From: Microbacterium hydrocarbonoxydans | GTDB lineage: Bacteria; Actinomycetota; Actinomycetes; Actinomycetales; Microbacteriaceae | DNA: 64,000 nucleotides | Assembly: GCF_900105205.1 (NCBI RefSeq) | Contig: NZ_FNSQ01000005.1 | Coordinates: 372,001-436,000 of the forward strand | Direction: 5' to 3' | In this document: positions 25,468 to 33,480 of the stretch, piece by piece | How positions within the stretch are numbered: position 1 is the stretch's first letter | Layout of the letters: each line of letters starts with the position of its first letter | Program-made: the position numbers and the translations under genes | Notes under the pieces: model-generated | The model's input: only the letters and a program-made list of their open reading frames with translations | Told to the model about the DNA's origin: nothing | Database searches by the model: none

Positions 25468-27510
25468 TCACCGCGTGATCGTGAAGCCTCCGCCGCGCAC
25501 GCGCACCTTCCCGCCCTGCACGGCCTGACCGCGTGACGACCCCTCGGCGTCGTATGCGTGTCCTGACCCCGCAGCGAGGGGCGCGACCCGCTGATCGCGC
25601 CGCGTCCCGTTCGCATACAGCACGGCGGAACCGGATGTCGTGGCATACACGGCGTTCACCACAGCCGGCTGGATCACGAGGGCGTCGAGTCGCACATCAC
25701 CGCGGCTCGTGCAGCGCACGGTGACCGGCTCCGCAGGCAGATCGCCGCCGAGCAGCTGCGGAACGAGCATGCCGTCGGCCTCGGTCAGGCCGCGGTCGCC
25801 GGTCCCGCCCGCAGGGATACGACTGCTCCACAGGCGTCGGCGCCCACGGAACACCTCCCACACGGCATCTCCGGCATCCGCCTTCTGCCTCCAGATCAGG
25901 CCGTGCAGGATGCCGCCCGCCTCGGTCACGTCGAACTCGACCGACTCGCCCGCGGGAACCCGCACGTACGCTCCGCCTGACAGGTTGCCCTCGCCGGTCC
26001 ATGCGCCGCCCTCGGGACGAATCACTTCGCATCCGGCCGAGAGCCGCGCGTTCTCCGCGTCGATCACCCGCAGCCCCGAGAACGACGAGAGCCCCGTGAT
26101 CGAGGTCGCGATGCGGGCGATGTCGCGGTTCGCGTCGAGCAGCAGCATCGTCAGCAGCCCGTGGATCGTCGATTCAGCGCCGGAGTTGCGATTCACGCGC
26201 CCATCCGTCTCGATGCCGTCGAATGTGACGCCGGTGGCCGGGTCGTAGACGGGGATGCCGGCCGTGTTGGCGCCGAAGAACCAGCCGGCCACGAGCCCGG
26301 CGAGCACTCGCAATCCCTCGCCGCCGACGGTGGCAGCCTGTACCGCACCGGCCACGCGACCGTGCGCGCCGTACGCGATCTGCGCTTCGGCGGGCAGTGG
26401 CGCCCAGGCATTGTGCGGTCCGCCGGAGGCGAGCACCTGAGGCGTGAAGCTCCCGGCATCCGACACTGCGGCGGCGGTCCAGGCTCGCTGCCGCAGCAGG
26501 GCACCGGCCCGAGCCAGAGCCTCCGGCGCGGCGGCGCCCCACGCGTGCCAGAACCCGAGTGAGCCGGTCCAGGGCAGGACAGCGCCGAACGGCCAGCCCT
26601 TCGCCGGGTCGGTCGCCATCGCGGCGACACCCTCGCCGTAGGTCTGCAGGGCGCGGCGACTGCGCGTGTCGCCCGCCTCGGTGGCCGCGGCGAGCCCGAG
26701 CATGGCCTCTGCCGTGGCATCCGCTCCGCCGGCGATCAACCAGGCAGGCAGCCGCCGGCCATCGCTGCGCACCCACTGTCCGGCTCGGGCGAGCGATTCT
26801 CGCTCGAGCGCGTCGAGGCACGAGTGCAGCCGCTCGAGCAGGAACGCCGCGAACGCCCGATCCTCGCGACGGAATGCCGCGTACCCCTCGCCGAACGCCC
26901 ACACCGTGCGCGCCAGCCAGTACGACTCCGCCGAGTCCGACGGGTCGGGCAGCTCGACGGGGATCGCGCTGGGGGTGAGCGTGCCGTCCTCCTGCTGCCA
27001 CAGCACCACCCGTCCGGCGTTCTCGCCGCTCGCCGTCTGCAGGAACGCCAGCGATCTCAGCACCTCACGCGCCTCCTCGCGGGCCTGCGCGTCGCCCGTG
27101 GCCTTCCACTCCCGCAGGAACACGACGGCGGCCCGGGCGATGTCATCCGCGTTGTAGGCACCCTGCGACCAGTAGCCGCTCGTCGGATCCTTCGTGCCCC
27201 CGCCGACCGGGCGGTATCCGCCGGCGCCATCGGTGTCGGCATACGTCCACGGTGCGAGCACGGTCGGCGAGGCGTCGATGTCGTACGTCGTGTGGGTGGC
27301 GGTCGCCGTGATCGGCACCTCGGCGAGCAGGAAACGCAGGTGAGCGAGGTTCGTCAGCCGCGCGCCTCGAGCTGACCCGGTCGGCAGGGTGCCGAGCGGC
27401 ACGCGAGAAGCGGATGCCGAGGCCTGAGCTCCGGCCGGATCGAGGGGCAGCAGCGCCAGCGCCGAGGTGGCGGCAGCCGCACTCAGGAAGGTCCGTCGGG
27501 AGATGGCCAT
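25468..27510 (-). CDS. Tat-exported (alpha/alpha)6-type carbohydrate-active protein
   Basis: A 680-residue exported protein starting 'MAISRRTFLSAAAATSALAL', a twin-arginine signal. The body (about 50-480) is rich in helices and Trp/aromatic clusters in the style of (alpha/alpha)6 glycan-active enzymes ('SYWLARTVWAFGEGYAAFRR', 'GFWHAWGAAAPEALARAGAL'). The last 150 residues look like beta-sandwich modules ('AYVRVPAGESVEFDVTEAG'). No catalytic pair could be fixed by eye. It starts 4 bases after the GH130 stop as the last gene of the LacI-controlled sugar operon, so it probably acts on the same glycan outside the cell. The specific reaction is unknown. Confidence 0.75.
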   Translation of the reverse strand: MAISRRTFLSAAAATSALALLPLDPAGAQASASASRVPLGTLPTGSARGARLTNLAHLRFLLAEVPITATATHTTYDIDASPTVLAPWTYADTDGAGGYRPVGGGTKDPTSGYWSQGAYNADDIARAAVVFLREWKATGDAQAREEAREVLRSLAFLQTASGENAGRVVLWQQEDGTLTPSAIPVELPDPSDSAESYWLARTVWAFGEGYAAFRREDRAFAAFLLERLHSCLDALERESLARAGQWVRSDGRRLPAWLIAGGADATAEAMLGLAAATEAGDTRSRRALQTYGEGVAAMATDPAKGWPFGAVLPWTGSLGFWHAWGAAAPEALARAGALLRQRAWTAAAVSDAGSFTPQVLASGGPHNAWAPLPAEAQIAYGAHGRVAGAVQAATVGGEGLRVLAGLVAGWFFGANTAGIPVYDPATGVTFDGIETDGRVNRNSGAESTIHGLLTMLLLDANRDIARIATSITGLSSFSGLRVIDAENARLSAGCEVIRPEGGAWTGEGNLSGGAYVRVPAGESVEFDVTEAGGILHGLIWRQKADAGDAVWEVFRGRRRLWSSRIPAGGTGDRGLTEADGMLVPQLLGGDLPAEPVTVRCTSRGDVRLDALVIQPAVVNAVYATTSGSAVLYANGTRRDQRVAPLAAGSGHAYDAEGSSRGQAVQGGKVRVRGGGFTITR

Positions 27511-27514
27511 GGTC

Positions 27515-28543
27515 TCATTCCTCGCTCGTGCTCGCGCTCGTGCTCGTGCTCGTGTCGTCGCCCTCGCTGTCGCCTTCGCGGAGGGCGCGACCCCACGGCT
27601 GGGCGGGGTCGTGGATGGCGACGGCCAGTGTTGTATCGGACTGTCCGTAGTACGCGAACCACCGGCCCTGGAACTTCACGAGCCCCTCGACGAATGTCAC
27701 GTTCGACACCAGACCGTGCATGTCCTCGAACGTCTGCGGGCGCAGCCACGGCTCCTGCAGACGGGCGATGACCTTCGTCGGCTCGTCGGGGTCGATCGCG
27801 ATCTGTCCGCAGCGGTAGTCGACGTCGACCGAGCCGTCGTCGTGCACGGTGCGGGTCGCGCCGTTCGTGAGGAACACGAGCAGTCCGTTGTCGGCGAGCA
27901 CGGGCGAGGTGCCGATCTCGACGAGCGCCTCGTCCCAGGTGCCCGGGGTCGGCGAGTACATCGGTTCGGTGTCGGCCGTCCCCGGCGTCCAGTGGATTAG
28001 GTCGTCGCTGGTCGCCCAGTAGATCGCCCCCTCGCCGAAGTACATCCACCACTTGCCGTGCATCTTCTGCGGCACGATGACGCCGGCCTTCGACCAGTTG
28101 AACCCACGCGGATCCATGGTCTTGAACGTGTCGAAGTCGTCGAACAGCGGACCGTGCTTCGTCCAGGTGCGCAGATCCGTCGAGGTGGCGAGGCAGAGCT
28201 GCGCGCTGCGCCGATCCCACCCGGTGTAGGTCAGGTAGTAGGTGCCGTCGATCAGCGCGATGCGCGGATCCTCGCATCCGTAGCGCTCGTAGTCCTCCGA
28301 CGGCGAGAGGATGGGGGCGTCCTCGCGCGTGAAGTTCACGCCGTCGCGGGACCGGGCGATGCCGATGTGCGAGACGATGTCGTCGGCGTGCGCGCGGTAC
28401 AGCAGCACGACCTCGTCGCCGTCGACGAGCGCGGCCGGGTTGTAGAGGTTCGCGGACTCCCAGCTGTCGCCCTTCGGACGCAGGATGGGGTTGCCCTCGT
28501 AGGGGGTGAAAGGGCCGAGGGGGAAGGATGCTCCGGTGAACAT
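27515..28543 (-). CDS. Glycoside hydrolase family 130 (mannoside phosphorylase or hydrolase)
   Basis: A 342-residue five-bladed propeller enzyme of the GH130 type. It starts at ATG 28543 after AGAAAGG. Signature blocks: 'EGNPILRP', 'NLYNPAALVDGDEVVLLYRA', 'YERYGCEDPRIALIDGTYYL' (the catalytic Asp region) and 'TYTGWDRRSAQLC'. Family members cleave or phosphorolyse beta-mannosides; which, and which linkage, cannot be told here. No signal peptide, so it acts in the cytosol on imported oligosaccharide. The C-terminus ends in an odd Ser/Thr tail ('DDTSTSTSASTSEE') encoded by a GCTCGT-type hexamer repeat, also seen at the end of the LacI gene. Confidence 0.88.
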   Translation of the reverse strand: MFTGASFPLGPFTPYEGNPILRPKGDSWESANLYNPAALVDGDEVVLLYRAHADDIVSHIGIARSRDGVNFTREDAPILSPSEDYERYGCEDPRIALIDGTYYLTYTGWDRRSAQLCLATSTDLRTWTKHGPLFDDFDTFKTMDPRGFNWSKAGVIVPQKMHGKWWMYFGEGAIYWATSDDLIHWTPGTADTEPMYSPTPGTWDEALVEIGTSPVLADNGLLVFLTNGATRTVHDDGSVDVDYRCGQIAIDPDEPTKVIARLQEPWLRPQTFEDMHGLVSNVTFVEGLVKFQGRWFAYYGQSDTTLAVAIHDPAQPWGRALREGDSEGDDTSTSTSASTSEE

Positions 28544-28557
28544 GGATGCCTTTCTGG

Positions 28558-29403
28558 CTAGCCTTTGACGGCCGCGCCGAGGTCGGTGGCTCGGAAGAAG
28601 CGCTGGAACACGATGAAGAGGATCACGACGGGGAACGCCAGGGCGGTCGCGCCGGCGAGGATCGCACCGTTGGGGTTGGCCGTCGACTGCGCGACGTTGG
28701 AGATGTAGTTCGCGAGCGACACCGCCAGCGGCTGCAGCGACGCATCCTTCGTGATGAGGAAGGGCCAGAGGAACTCGTTCCATGGACCGATGAAGGTCAC
28801 GAGCACGACGGTCACCAGGACCGGTCGGATGAGCGGGATCGCGACGGAGATCAGCAGTCGGATCTCGCCGGCGCCGTCGATGCGGGCGGCCTCGAAGATC
28901 TCCACCGGCAGCGCCTTGAAGAACTGGGTGAAGATGAACACCGCCGTGGTGTTGATGAGGAACGGCAGGATCATGCCCAGGTACGAGTCGCCGAGGCCGT
29001 AGCTGCGCGTGATCTGCACGTAGAGCGGGATCATCAGCAGCTGGAACGGCACCATCTGCACGAGGAGCATCAGCACCCAGATCACGCCGCGACCGCGGAA
29101 GTCGAGTCGGGCGATCGCGTACCCGGCCAGCAGCCCGAACACGACGGTGCCCAGCAGCACGCCCGCGGTGAAGATCAGCGAGTTGAGCAGGGAGCCCGCA
29201 AGATCGATGCGGGAGTCGATCGCGAGGAAGTTGTCGACCGTCCATCCGCCGGTCGGGAAGAGCTCGCTGGGCGAGTTCGTCGGATTCTCCTGGAAGGCCC
29301 CGACCAGCATGAAGTAGAACGGGAAGGCGAAGCCGATGGCCGCGACCGTGAGCAGGATGAGGCTCAGGATGCGGGGCAGTGAACGCGTGCGTCTCATGGT
29401 CAT
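28558..29403 (-). CDS. ABC sugar transporter permease, MalG type
   Basis: About 281 residues with six membrane helices and the EAA-loop signature 'EAARIDGAGEIRLLISVAIPL', which contacts the ATPase. Two ATG codons are possible: 29403 overlaps the upstream permease stop (ATGA), and 29397 has a better 8-base gap from GGGAG. It follows the MalF-type gene and precedes GH130 by 14 bases, firmly within the oligosaccharide operon. No ATP-binding gene is present in the window, so a shared MsiK-like ATPase elsewhere is likely. Confidence 0.94.
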   Translation of the reverse strand: MTMRRTRSLPRILSLILLTVAAIGFAFPFYFMLVGAFQENPTNSPSELFPTGGWTVDNFLAIDSRIDLAGSLLNSLIFTAGVLLGTVVFGLLAGYAIARLDFRGRGVIWVLMLLVQMVPFQLLMIPLYVQITRSYGLGDSYLGMILPFLINTTAVFIFTQFFKALPVEIFEAARIDGAGEIRLLISVAIPLIRPVLVTVVLVTFIGPWNEFLWPFLITKDASLQPLAVSLANYISNVAQSTANPNGAILAGATALAFPVVILFIVFQRFFRATDLGAAVKG

Positions 29404-30365
29404 CGCTCCCTGGTTGCGCGGTTGGCGGCGAGCGACAGCATCCCGACCAGGACCACGAGGATCATGCCGATGGCGGCCGCGGTGTCGGGGTTCTGCTGCT
29501 GGATGCCCAACTGGTAGATGAGCAGCACCGGCGTCGAGGAGGCGCCGTCGGGGCCGCCGCCGTTCGTCAGCAGGTACGGCTCGGTGAAGAGGTTCGCTCC
29601 CGTGATGATCGACAGGATGAGCACGAGCGTGGTGGCGCTGCGGACCCCGGGAACCGTGACGTTCCAGAAGCGCGAGAATGCTCCGGCGCCGTCGGTCTCG
29701 GCCGACTCGTAGAGCTCCTTCGGCACGTTCTGCAGCGCAGCGAGGTAGAGCAGGATGTAGAACCCGAGCTGCTTCCACGTCACGTAGAGCGCGATCATCG
29801 GCATCGCCAGGCCGCTGTTCACCAGCCACGACGGATCGGGGGCGAGCGGGCCGAGGATCGTGTTGATCAGACCGTTGCCCGAGAAGAGCAGCATCCACAC
29901 GCCGACGAGCGAGACGCTGGCCGTCAGATACGGCACGTAGAACGCCACGCGGTAGGCGGCGACCCAGCGGATGCCGGTGTTCAGCGCCGCGGCCAGCACG
30001 AGGGAGAGCACGGCTGTCAGCGGCACGTTGATGACGAGGAAGATCAGGGTGTTGCGGAACGAGCCGAGGACCCGTGGATCCGTGAGCACGGTGACGAAGT
30101 TGTCGAAGCCCACGAAAGGGCGCTCGACCTCGACGTTCGGGGCGGTGAAGAAGTAGTCGTGGAAGGCGATGTAGACCGCGAACCCCAGGGGATACGCGAA
30201 GATCGCGATCACGAAGATGAAGTACGGCAGCGCGAAGAGGCCGCCGAGCGGTTGGGCACCCAGCAGGCGCGTGCGCAACCGCGCCTTCTGTGGTCGCCCC
30301 GTGGACGGGGCCGGGGCGGCAGTGCCCCCGGCCGCGTCCGCGACGGCGTCGTCTCGGAGCGTCAT
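29400..30365 (-). CDS. ABC sugar transporter permease, MalF type
   Basis: A 321-residue inner-membrane permease with a Pro/Ala-rich cytoplasmic N-terminus, then 'GGLFALPYFIFVIAIFAYPL' as first helix and five more helices. The EAA-like loop reads 'ESAETDGAGAFSRFWNVTVPG'. It starts 10 bases after the binding-protein stop and its own stop overlaps the next permease start. Together the two permeases form the membrane channel for the sugar bound by the upstream lipoprotein. Confidence 0.94.
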   Translation of the reverse strand: MTLRDDAVADAAGGTAAPAPSTGRPQKARLRTRLLGAQPLGGLFALPYFIFVIAIFAYPLGFAVYIAFHDYFFTAPNVEVERPFVGFDNFVTVLTDPRVLGSFRNTLIFLVINVPLTAVLSLVLAAALNTGIRWVAAYRVAFYVPYLTASVSLVGVWMLLFSGNGLINTILGPLAPDPSWLVNSGLAMPMIALYVTWKQLGFYILLYLAALQNVPKELYESAETDGAGAFSRFWNVTVPGVRSATTLVLILSIITGANLFTEPYLLTNGGGPDGASSTPVLLIYQLGIQQQNPDTAAAIGMILVVLVGMLSLAANRATRER

Positions 30366-30375
30366 CGCAGGCTCA

Positions 30376-31647
30376 TCACTCGGCGACGAGGTCGTCGATC
30401 TTGGTCGTGGCGTTCTTCAGGAAGTCGTCGACCGACTCCTTGCCGAAGATGACCGCGGCGGAGTACTCGTCGCGGAATGCCTGCCAGGCCTCCACCGAGT
30501 TCGGGATGCTGGGCACATCGGCGGTCGCCTCGGCCTGCTCGGCGAACGCCACATAGTTCGGGTTCGCGTCGAAGTAGTCGGCGTACGTCTCGGTGAGATC
30601 GGTGCGCATCGGCATCTGACCGGTCGCCTCGAGGAGCTGTCCGTCGCTGTCGACGCTCGTCGAGAACTTCAGGAACTCCCATGCGGTGCCCTGGTTCTCG
30701 CACGCGGTGAACATCGAGACGCTCTTCGAGTCGGCGAAAGTCGTCGGGTTCTCGCGGCCGTCGCTGGTCGGGACGGGCATGAACCCGACGTCGACCGTCT
30801 CGGCGTACGACGGGATGGCCCAGGGCCCTGCGAGCTGCATGGCGGTGGTGCCGGCGGACATCGCATCGTCGGTCGAGGCCTCGTTCGGCGAAAGCTTCTC
30901 GTCGTAGAAGGTCTTCCAGAACTCGGCGACCTCGCGTCCGGCATCCGAGTCGACCGTCGCCTTGCCGTCTTCGACGAGCATGGTGCCGTCTGTCTCGGCG
31001 AGGTAGAGCGGGTAGAAGTCGAACCAGGGCTGGTAGAACTCGCTCGTCGGCGCCGGCCAGATCGCGCTCTGCACGCCGGATTCGACGATCGCCCGCGACC
31101 CCTCGAGGAACGCGTCGTACGTATTCATCTGCGGGTCCTCGGGATCGATGCCCGCGGCTTCGAACAGCGCCTTGTTGTACATGACCATCACCGGGTTCGA
31201 CTTCCACGGCAGCTGATAGAAGCTGCCGTCGGTGGCGTACGACTCGACGTCTCCACCGCGCTCGGTGATGTAGTCGCTGCCGCCCTCCATCGTGCTGAGG
31301 TCGACGAGTCCGCCCTGCTTGACCCAGCCCGAGACGGCGGCCGGGGCCACGTTGTAGACGAGGCAGGGCGCGGTGCCGGCGGTGATCGCGGCGGTGATGG
31401 CCTCCTCCGACGACGAGCCCGCAGGGATCTCCTGGGCGTTGACCTTCTCGTCGGGGTGCTCGGCGTTCCAGGCGTCGACGACGGCAGTGCCCCAGGCGAC
31501 CTCCTGCTCGTTGTTCGACAGCCAGATGTCGATGGGGCCGGTGGCGCCGGCGGACTCCTCGCCGCCCCCGCCTCCTCCGGCCGAGCATCCGGTGACGATG
31601 AGAGCGGTGACTCCCAGGAGCGCAGCTGCGCGGATCTTCTTCTTCAT
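30376..31647 (-). CDS. Sugar-binding lipoprotein of the ABC transporter (family 1)
   Basis: A 423-residue extracellular solute-binding protein. A short lipoprotein signal ends in the lipobox 'IVTGCSAG' (lipidated Cys about 21), followed by a Gly-rich linker. 'GPIDIWLSNNEQEVAWGTAV' and 'KVNAQEIPAGSSSEEAITAA' fit the type 1 sugar-binding fold. First structural gene after the LacI regulator (37-base gap), and probably the most expressed of the set. The ligand is likely a mannose-containing oligosaccharide, inferred from the linked GH130. Confidence 0.94.
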   Translation of the reverse strand: MKKKIRAAALLGVTALIVTGCSAGGGGGGEESAGATGPIDIWLSNNEQEVAWGTAVVDAWNAEHPDEKVNAQEIPAGSSSEEAITAAITAGTAPCLVYNVAPAAVSGWVKQGGLVDLSTMEGGSDYITERGGDVESYATDGSFYQLPWKSNPVMVMYNKALFEAAGIDPEDPQMNTYDAFLEGSRAIVESGVQSAIWPAPTSEFYQPWFDFYPLYLAETDGTMLVEDGKATVDSDAGREVAEFWKTFYDEKLSPNEASTDDAMSAGTTAMQLAGPWAIPSYAETVDVGFMPVPTSDGRENPTTFADSKSVSMFTACENQGTAWEFLKFSTSVDSDGQLLEATGQMPMRTDLTETYADYFDANPNYVAFAEQAEATADVPSIPNSVEAWQAFRDEYSAAVIFGKESVDDFLKNATTKIDDLVAE

Positions 31648-31683
31648 GGTGTCCTCCTTGACGCGATGTTTTCGGGTGATCGT

Positions 31684-32763
31684 CTAGCGGGTCGTGCTCT
31701 CCGTGCTCGTGCTCGTGCCCGTGCTCGTGCTCGTGCTCTGGCTGCTCGTGGTCGTGCTCTGGCTGCTCGTGGTCGTGCTCGTGCTCTCGCGGAAGTGCAC
31801 GACGTTGCAGTCGACGACCTCGGTGCGCGGGTCGGAGCCGAGGATGTCGGCCTGCAGCAGTCGGGCTGCCGCACGTCCGCGTGCGGCGGGCCCCGACGAG
31901 ACGCTCGTCAGGGCGGGGGAGAGGTGGGCGGAGAGGTGGTCGTCGTCGAAGCCGGCGATGGCGAGGTCTCGGGGGATGCTCAGGCCGTTCGACCGGGCGT
32001 ACGACAGCCCGGCGATCGCCATGGTGTCGTTCGAGTAGAGGACGGCGGTCGGGCGGTCGGCGAGCTCGAGGAGCTCTGCCGTGCGGGCACGTCCGCTCGC
32101 CGCGGTGAAGTCGCCTTCTCGCAGCAGGGCATCGGTTCCGACCGCGTCGGTGTAGGCATCCGCGCGGACTCGCGAGTGCACGTACTCGAGTGGGCCCGAG
32201 ACGTGGGCGATGCGCTCGTGACCCTGAGCGCGCAGGTGGGCGATGATCTCGCGCACCGGCTCGGCGTCGTCGGTGCGGACGCAGGAGAACCGGGTGGGCT
32301 GTTCGTAGGCTCCGACCAGGACGGCCGGCAGGCCGAGCTCCTCGAGCAGCGGCACGCGCCAGTCGTCGGTGCGCAGGTCGAGCAGCAGGGCGCCGTCGGC
32401 GCGACCGTGGCTGAGTGCGCGGTAGGTGCGCTCCTCGGCGGCGCGGTCGGGCACGACCTGCAGGATCAGCGCCGTCTCGGTCTCGGCGAGCACCGATTCG
32501 ACGCCGGCGATGAAAGCAGGGAAGAACGAGTCGTTGGCGATGACCTCGGGGTCGCGGGCCAGGACCACGGCGATCGCGTTGGCGGTCTGCGTCGCCAGGG
32601 AACGGGCACTCTGACTGGGCACCCAGTTCAGCCTCTCGGCGGCCGCGAGGACCTTGGCCCTGGTGTCGTCGGAGATGGGCCGCTTGCCGCTCATGGCGTG
32701 CGAGACGGTGGCCTTGGTGACGCCGGCCTCGCGGGCGACGTCGGCGATCGTCGTGCGGCTCAT
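31684..32763 (-). CDS. LacI-family repressor of the sugar operon
   Basis: A 359-residue regulator with the classic N-terminal helix-turn-helix 'TTIADVAREAGVTKATVSHA' and hinge, then a periplasmic-binding-like effector domain (about 60-330). The C-terminus is unusual: about 30 residues of Ser/Thr/Gln repeats ('STSTTTSSQSTTTSSQSTST') encoded by degenerate GTGCTC/GCTCGT hexamers with a duplicated 21-base block. LacI proteins normally lack such a tail. Two AACCGGTT palindromes upstream are the likely operators. First gene of the leftward operon. Confidence 0.93.
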   Translation of the reverse strand: MSRTTIADVAREAGVTKATVSHAMSGKRPISDDTRAKVLAAAERLNWVPSQSARSLATQTANAIAVVLARDPEVIANDSFFPAFIAGVESVLAETETALILQVVPDRAAEERTYRALSHGRADGALLLDLRTDDWRVPLLEELGLPAVLVGAYEQPTRFSCVRTDDAEPVREIIAHLRAQGHERIAHVSGPLEYVHSRVRADAYTDAVGTDALLREGDFTAASGRARTAELLELADRPTAVLYSNDTMAIAGLSYARSNGLSIPRDLAIAGFDDDHLSAHLSPALTSVSSGPAARGRAAARLLQADILGSDPRTEVVDCNVVHFRESTSTTTSSQSTTTSSQSTSTSTGTSTSTESTTR

Positions 32764-32806
32764 GCCACCTCCTCGTGGTGTAGGCCCTCGGCATCCGGTC
32801 GTGCAT

Positions 32807-32854
32807 CTAACCGGTTTGACGAATGCGGGTGAGGCGAGTGTAAACCGGTTTGAC
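32807..32854. promoter_or_regulatory. Two LacI-type operators AACCGGTT
   Basis: CTAACCGGTTTGAC (core 32809-32816) and TAAACCGGTTTGAC (core 32843-32850) contain the same palindrome with a shared TTTGAC flank, 34 bases apart, or about three helical turns. AACCGGTT-type centres with CG in the middle are typical of LacI-family sites. They lie 46-87 bases before the regulator start and probably control the whole operon, including the regulator. Confidence 0.75.
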
Positions 32855-32898
32855 GATCGGGGTCAAGGGGTCCTGTGTCGATCCCTTGCCCGTTGTTC

Positions 32899-32981
32899 CG
32901 GTTCCCGGTTCCCGGTTTCCGGTCCCCGGTCCCCGGTTTCCGGTCCCCGGTTTCCGGTTCCCGGTTCCGGTTCCCGGTCCC
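32899..32981. repeat. Heptanucleotide tandem repeat CGGTTCC, about 12 units
   Basis: Twelve consecutive units read CGGTTCC, CGGTTTC or CGGTCCC, with one 6-base unit at 32962-32967. It lies in the gene-free 717-base interval 32764-33480, between the LacI operators and the first dispersed hairpin. Similar CGGTTTCCGGTCCC pieces precede the second and third hairpins, so the array appears to be part of a larger repeating block. Confidence 0.85.
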
Positions 32982-32986
32982 AGATC

Positions 32987-33438
32987 GCGGAGGTTGCCCC
33001 GATCTGCACAGGAAAACGCCGAATGGGTCCGCGAATCGGGACAACCTCCGCTGATCGGGACAAGCCGGAGAAGGGCCGGGACAGGCGAGACAGCGAGCCG
33101 GATGCCGGGATACGGCCGGGAGAGGACAGGCCTTTCCGCGGTCCGGGTCCCTGTTCCTGGTTCTCGGTCCCGGATTGCGGAGGTTGCCCCGATCTGCACA
33201 CGGAATCGCCGCAAGGGTCCGCGAATCGGGACAACCTCCGCAGAACGGGACAGGCGAAGACGGGAGCGGCAGAGGCGGGGCCAGCGGGTCGACCGCCGGG
33301 GAGAGGGCCGAAGAGCGCAGAGGCCTTTCCGCGGTCCGGCTCCCTTTTCCCGGTTTCCGGTCCCGAATCGCGGAGGTTGCCCCGATCTGCACACGAAAAC
33401 GCCGAATGGGTCCGCGAATCGGGACAACCTCCGCTGAT
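32987..33438. repeat. Three dispersed hairpin elements spaced about 190 bases apart
   Basis: Copies start at about 32987, 33177 and 33370 (spacing 190 and 193). Each begins GCGGAGGTTGCCCCGAT and ends ATCGGGACAACCTCCGC, which pair over 17 bases with one mismatch around a ~31-base loop (CTGCACA..GAAAACGCCG..GGGTCCGCGA). Copies two and three are preceded by AGGCCTTTCCGCGGTCCGG and a CGGTTCC-like tract. Stems and loops are well conserved while the intervening DNA is not. No gene is seen in this interval. Open frames crossing it change frame from copy to copy and look accidental. Confidence 0.8.
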
Positions 33439-33480
33439 CGGGACAGATCGAAGACGGGAGGGACGCGGGAAGCCGGGGCG

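Noticed and set aside
30217..32832. Long overlapping frames on both strands (871 codons plus, 814 codons minus) over the binding protein and LacI genes
   Set aside because: Both run antisense to or out of frame with clearly recognised genes and have biased, low-information composition.
32987..33438. CRISPR array
   Set aside because: Only three copies with ~190-base spacing and long imperfect arms; no 25-40-base unit/spacer pattern and no cas genes.
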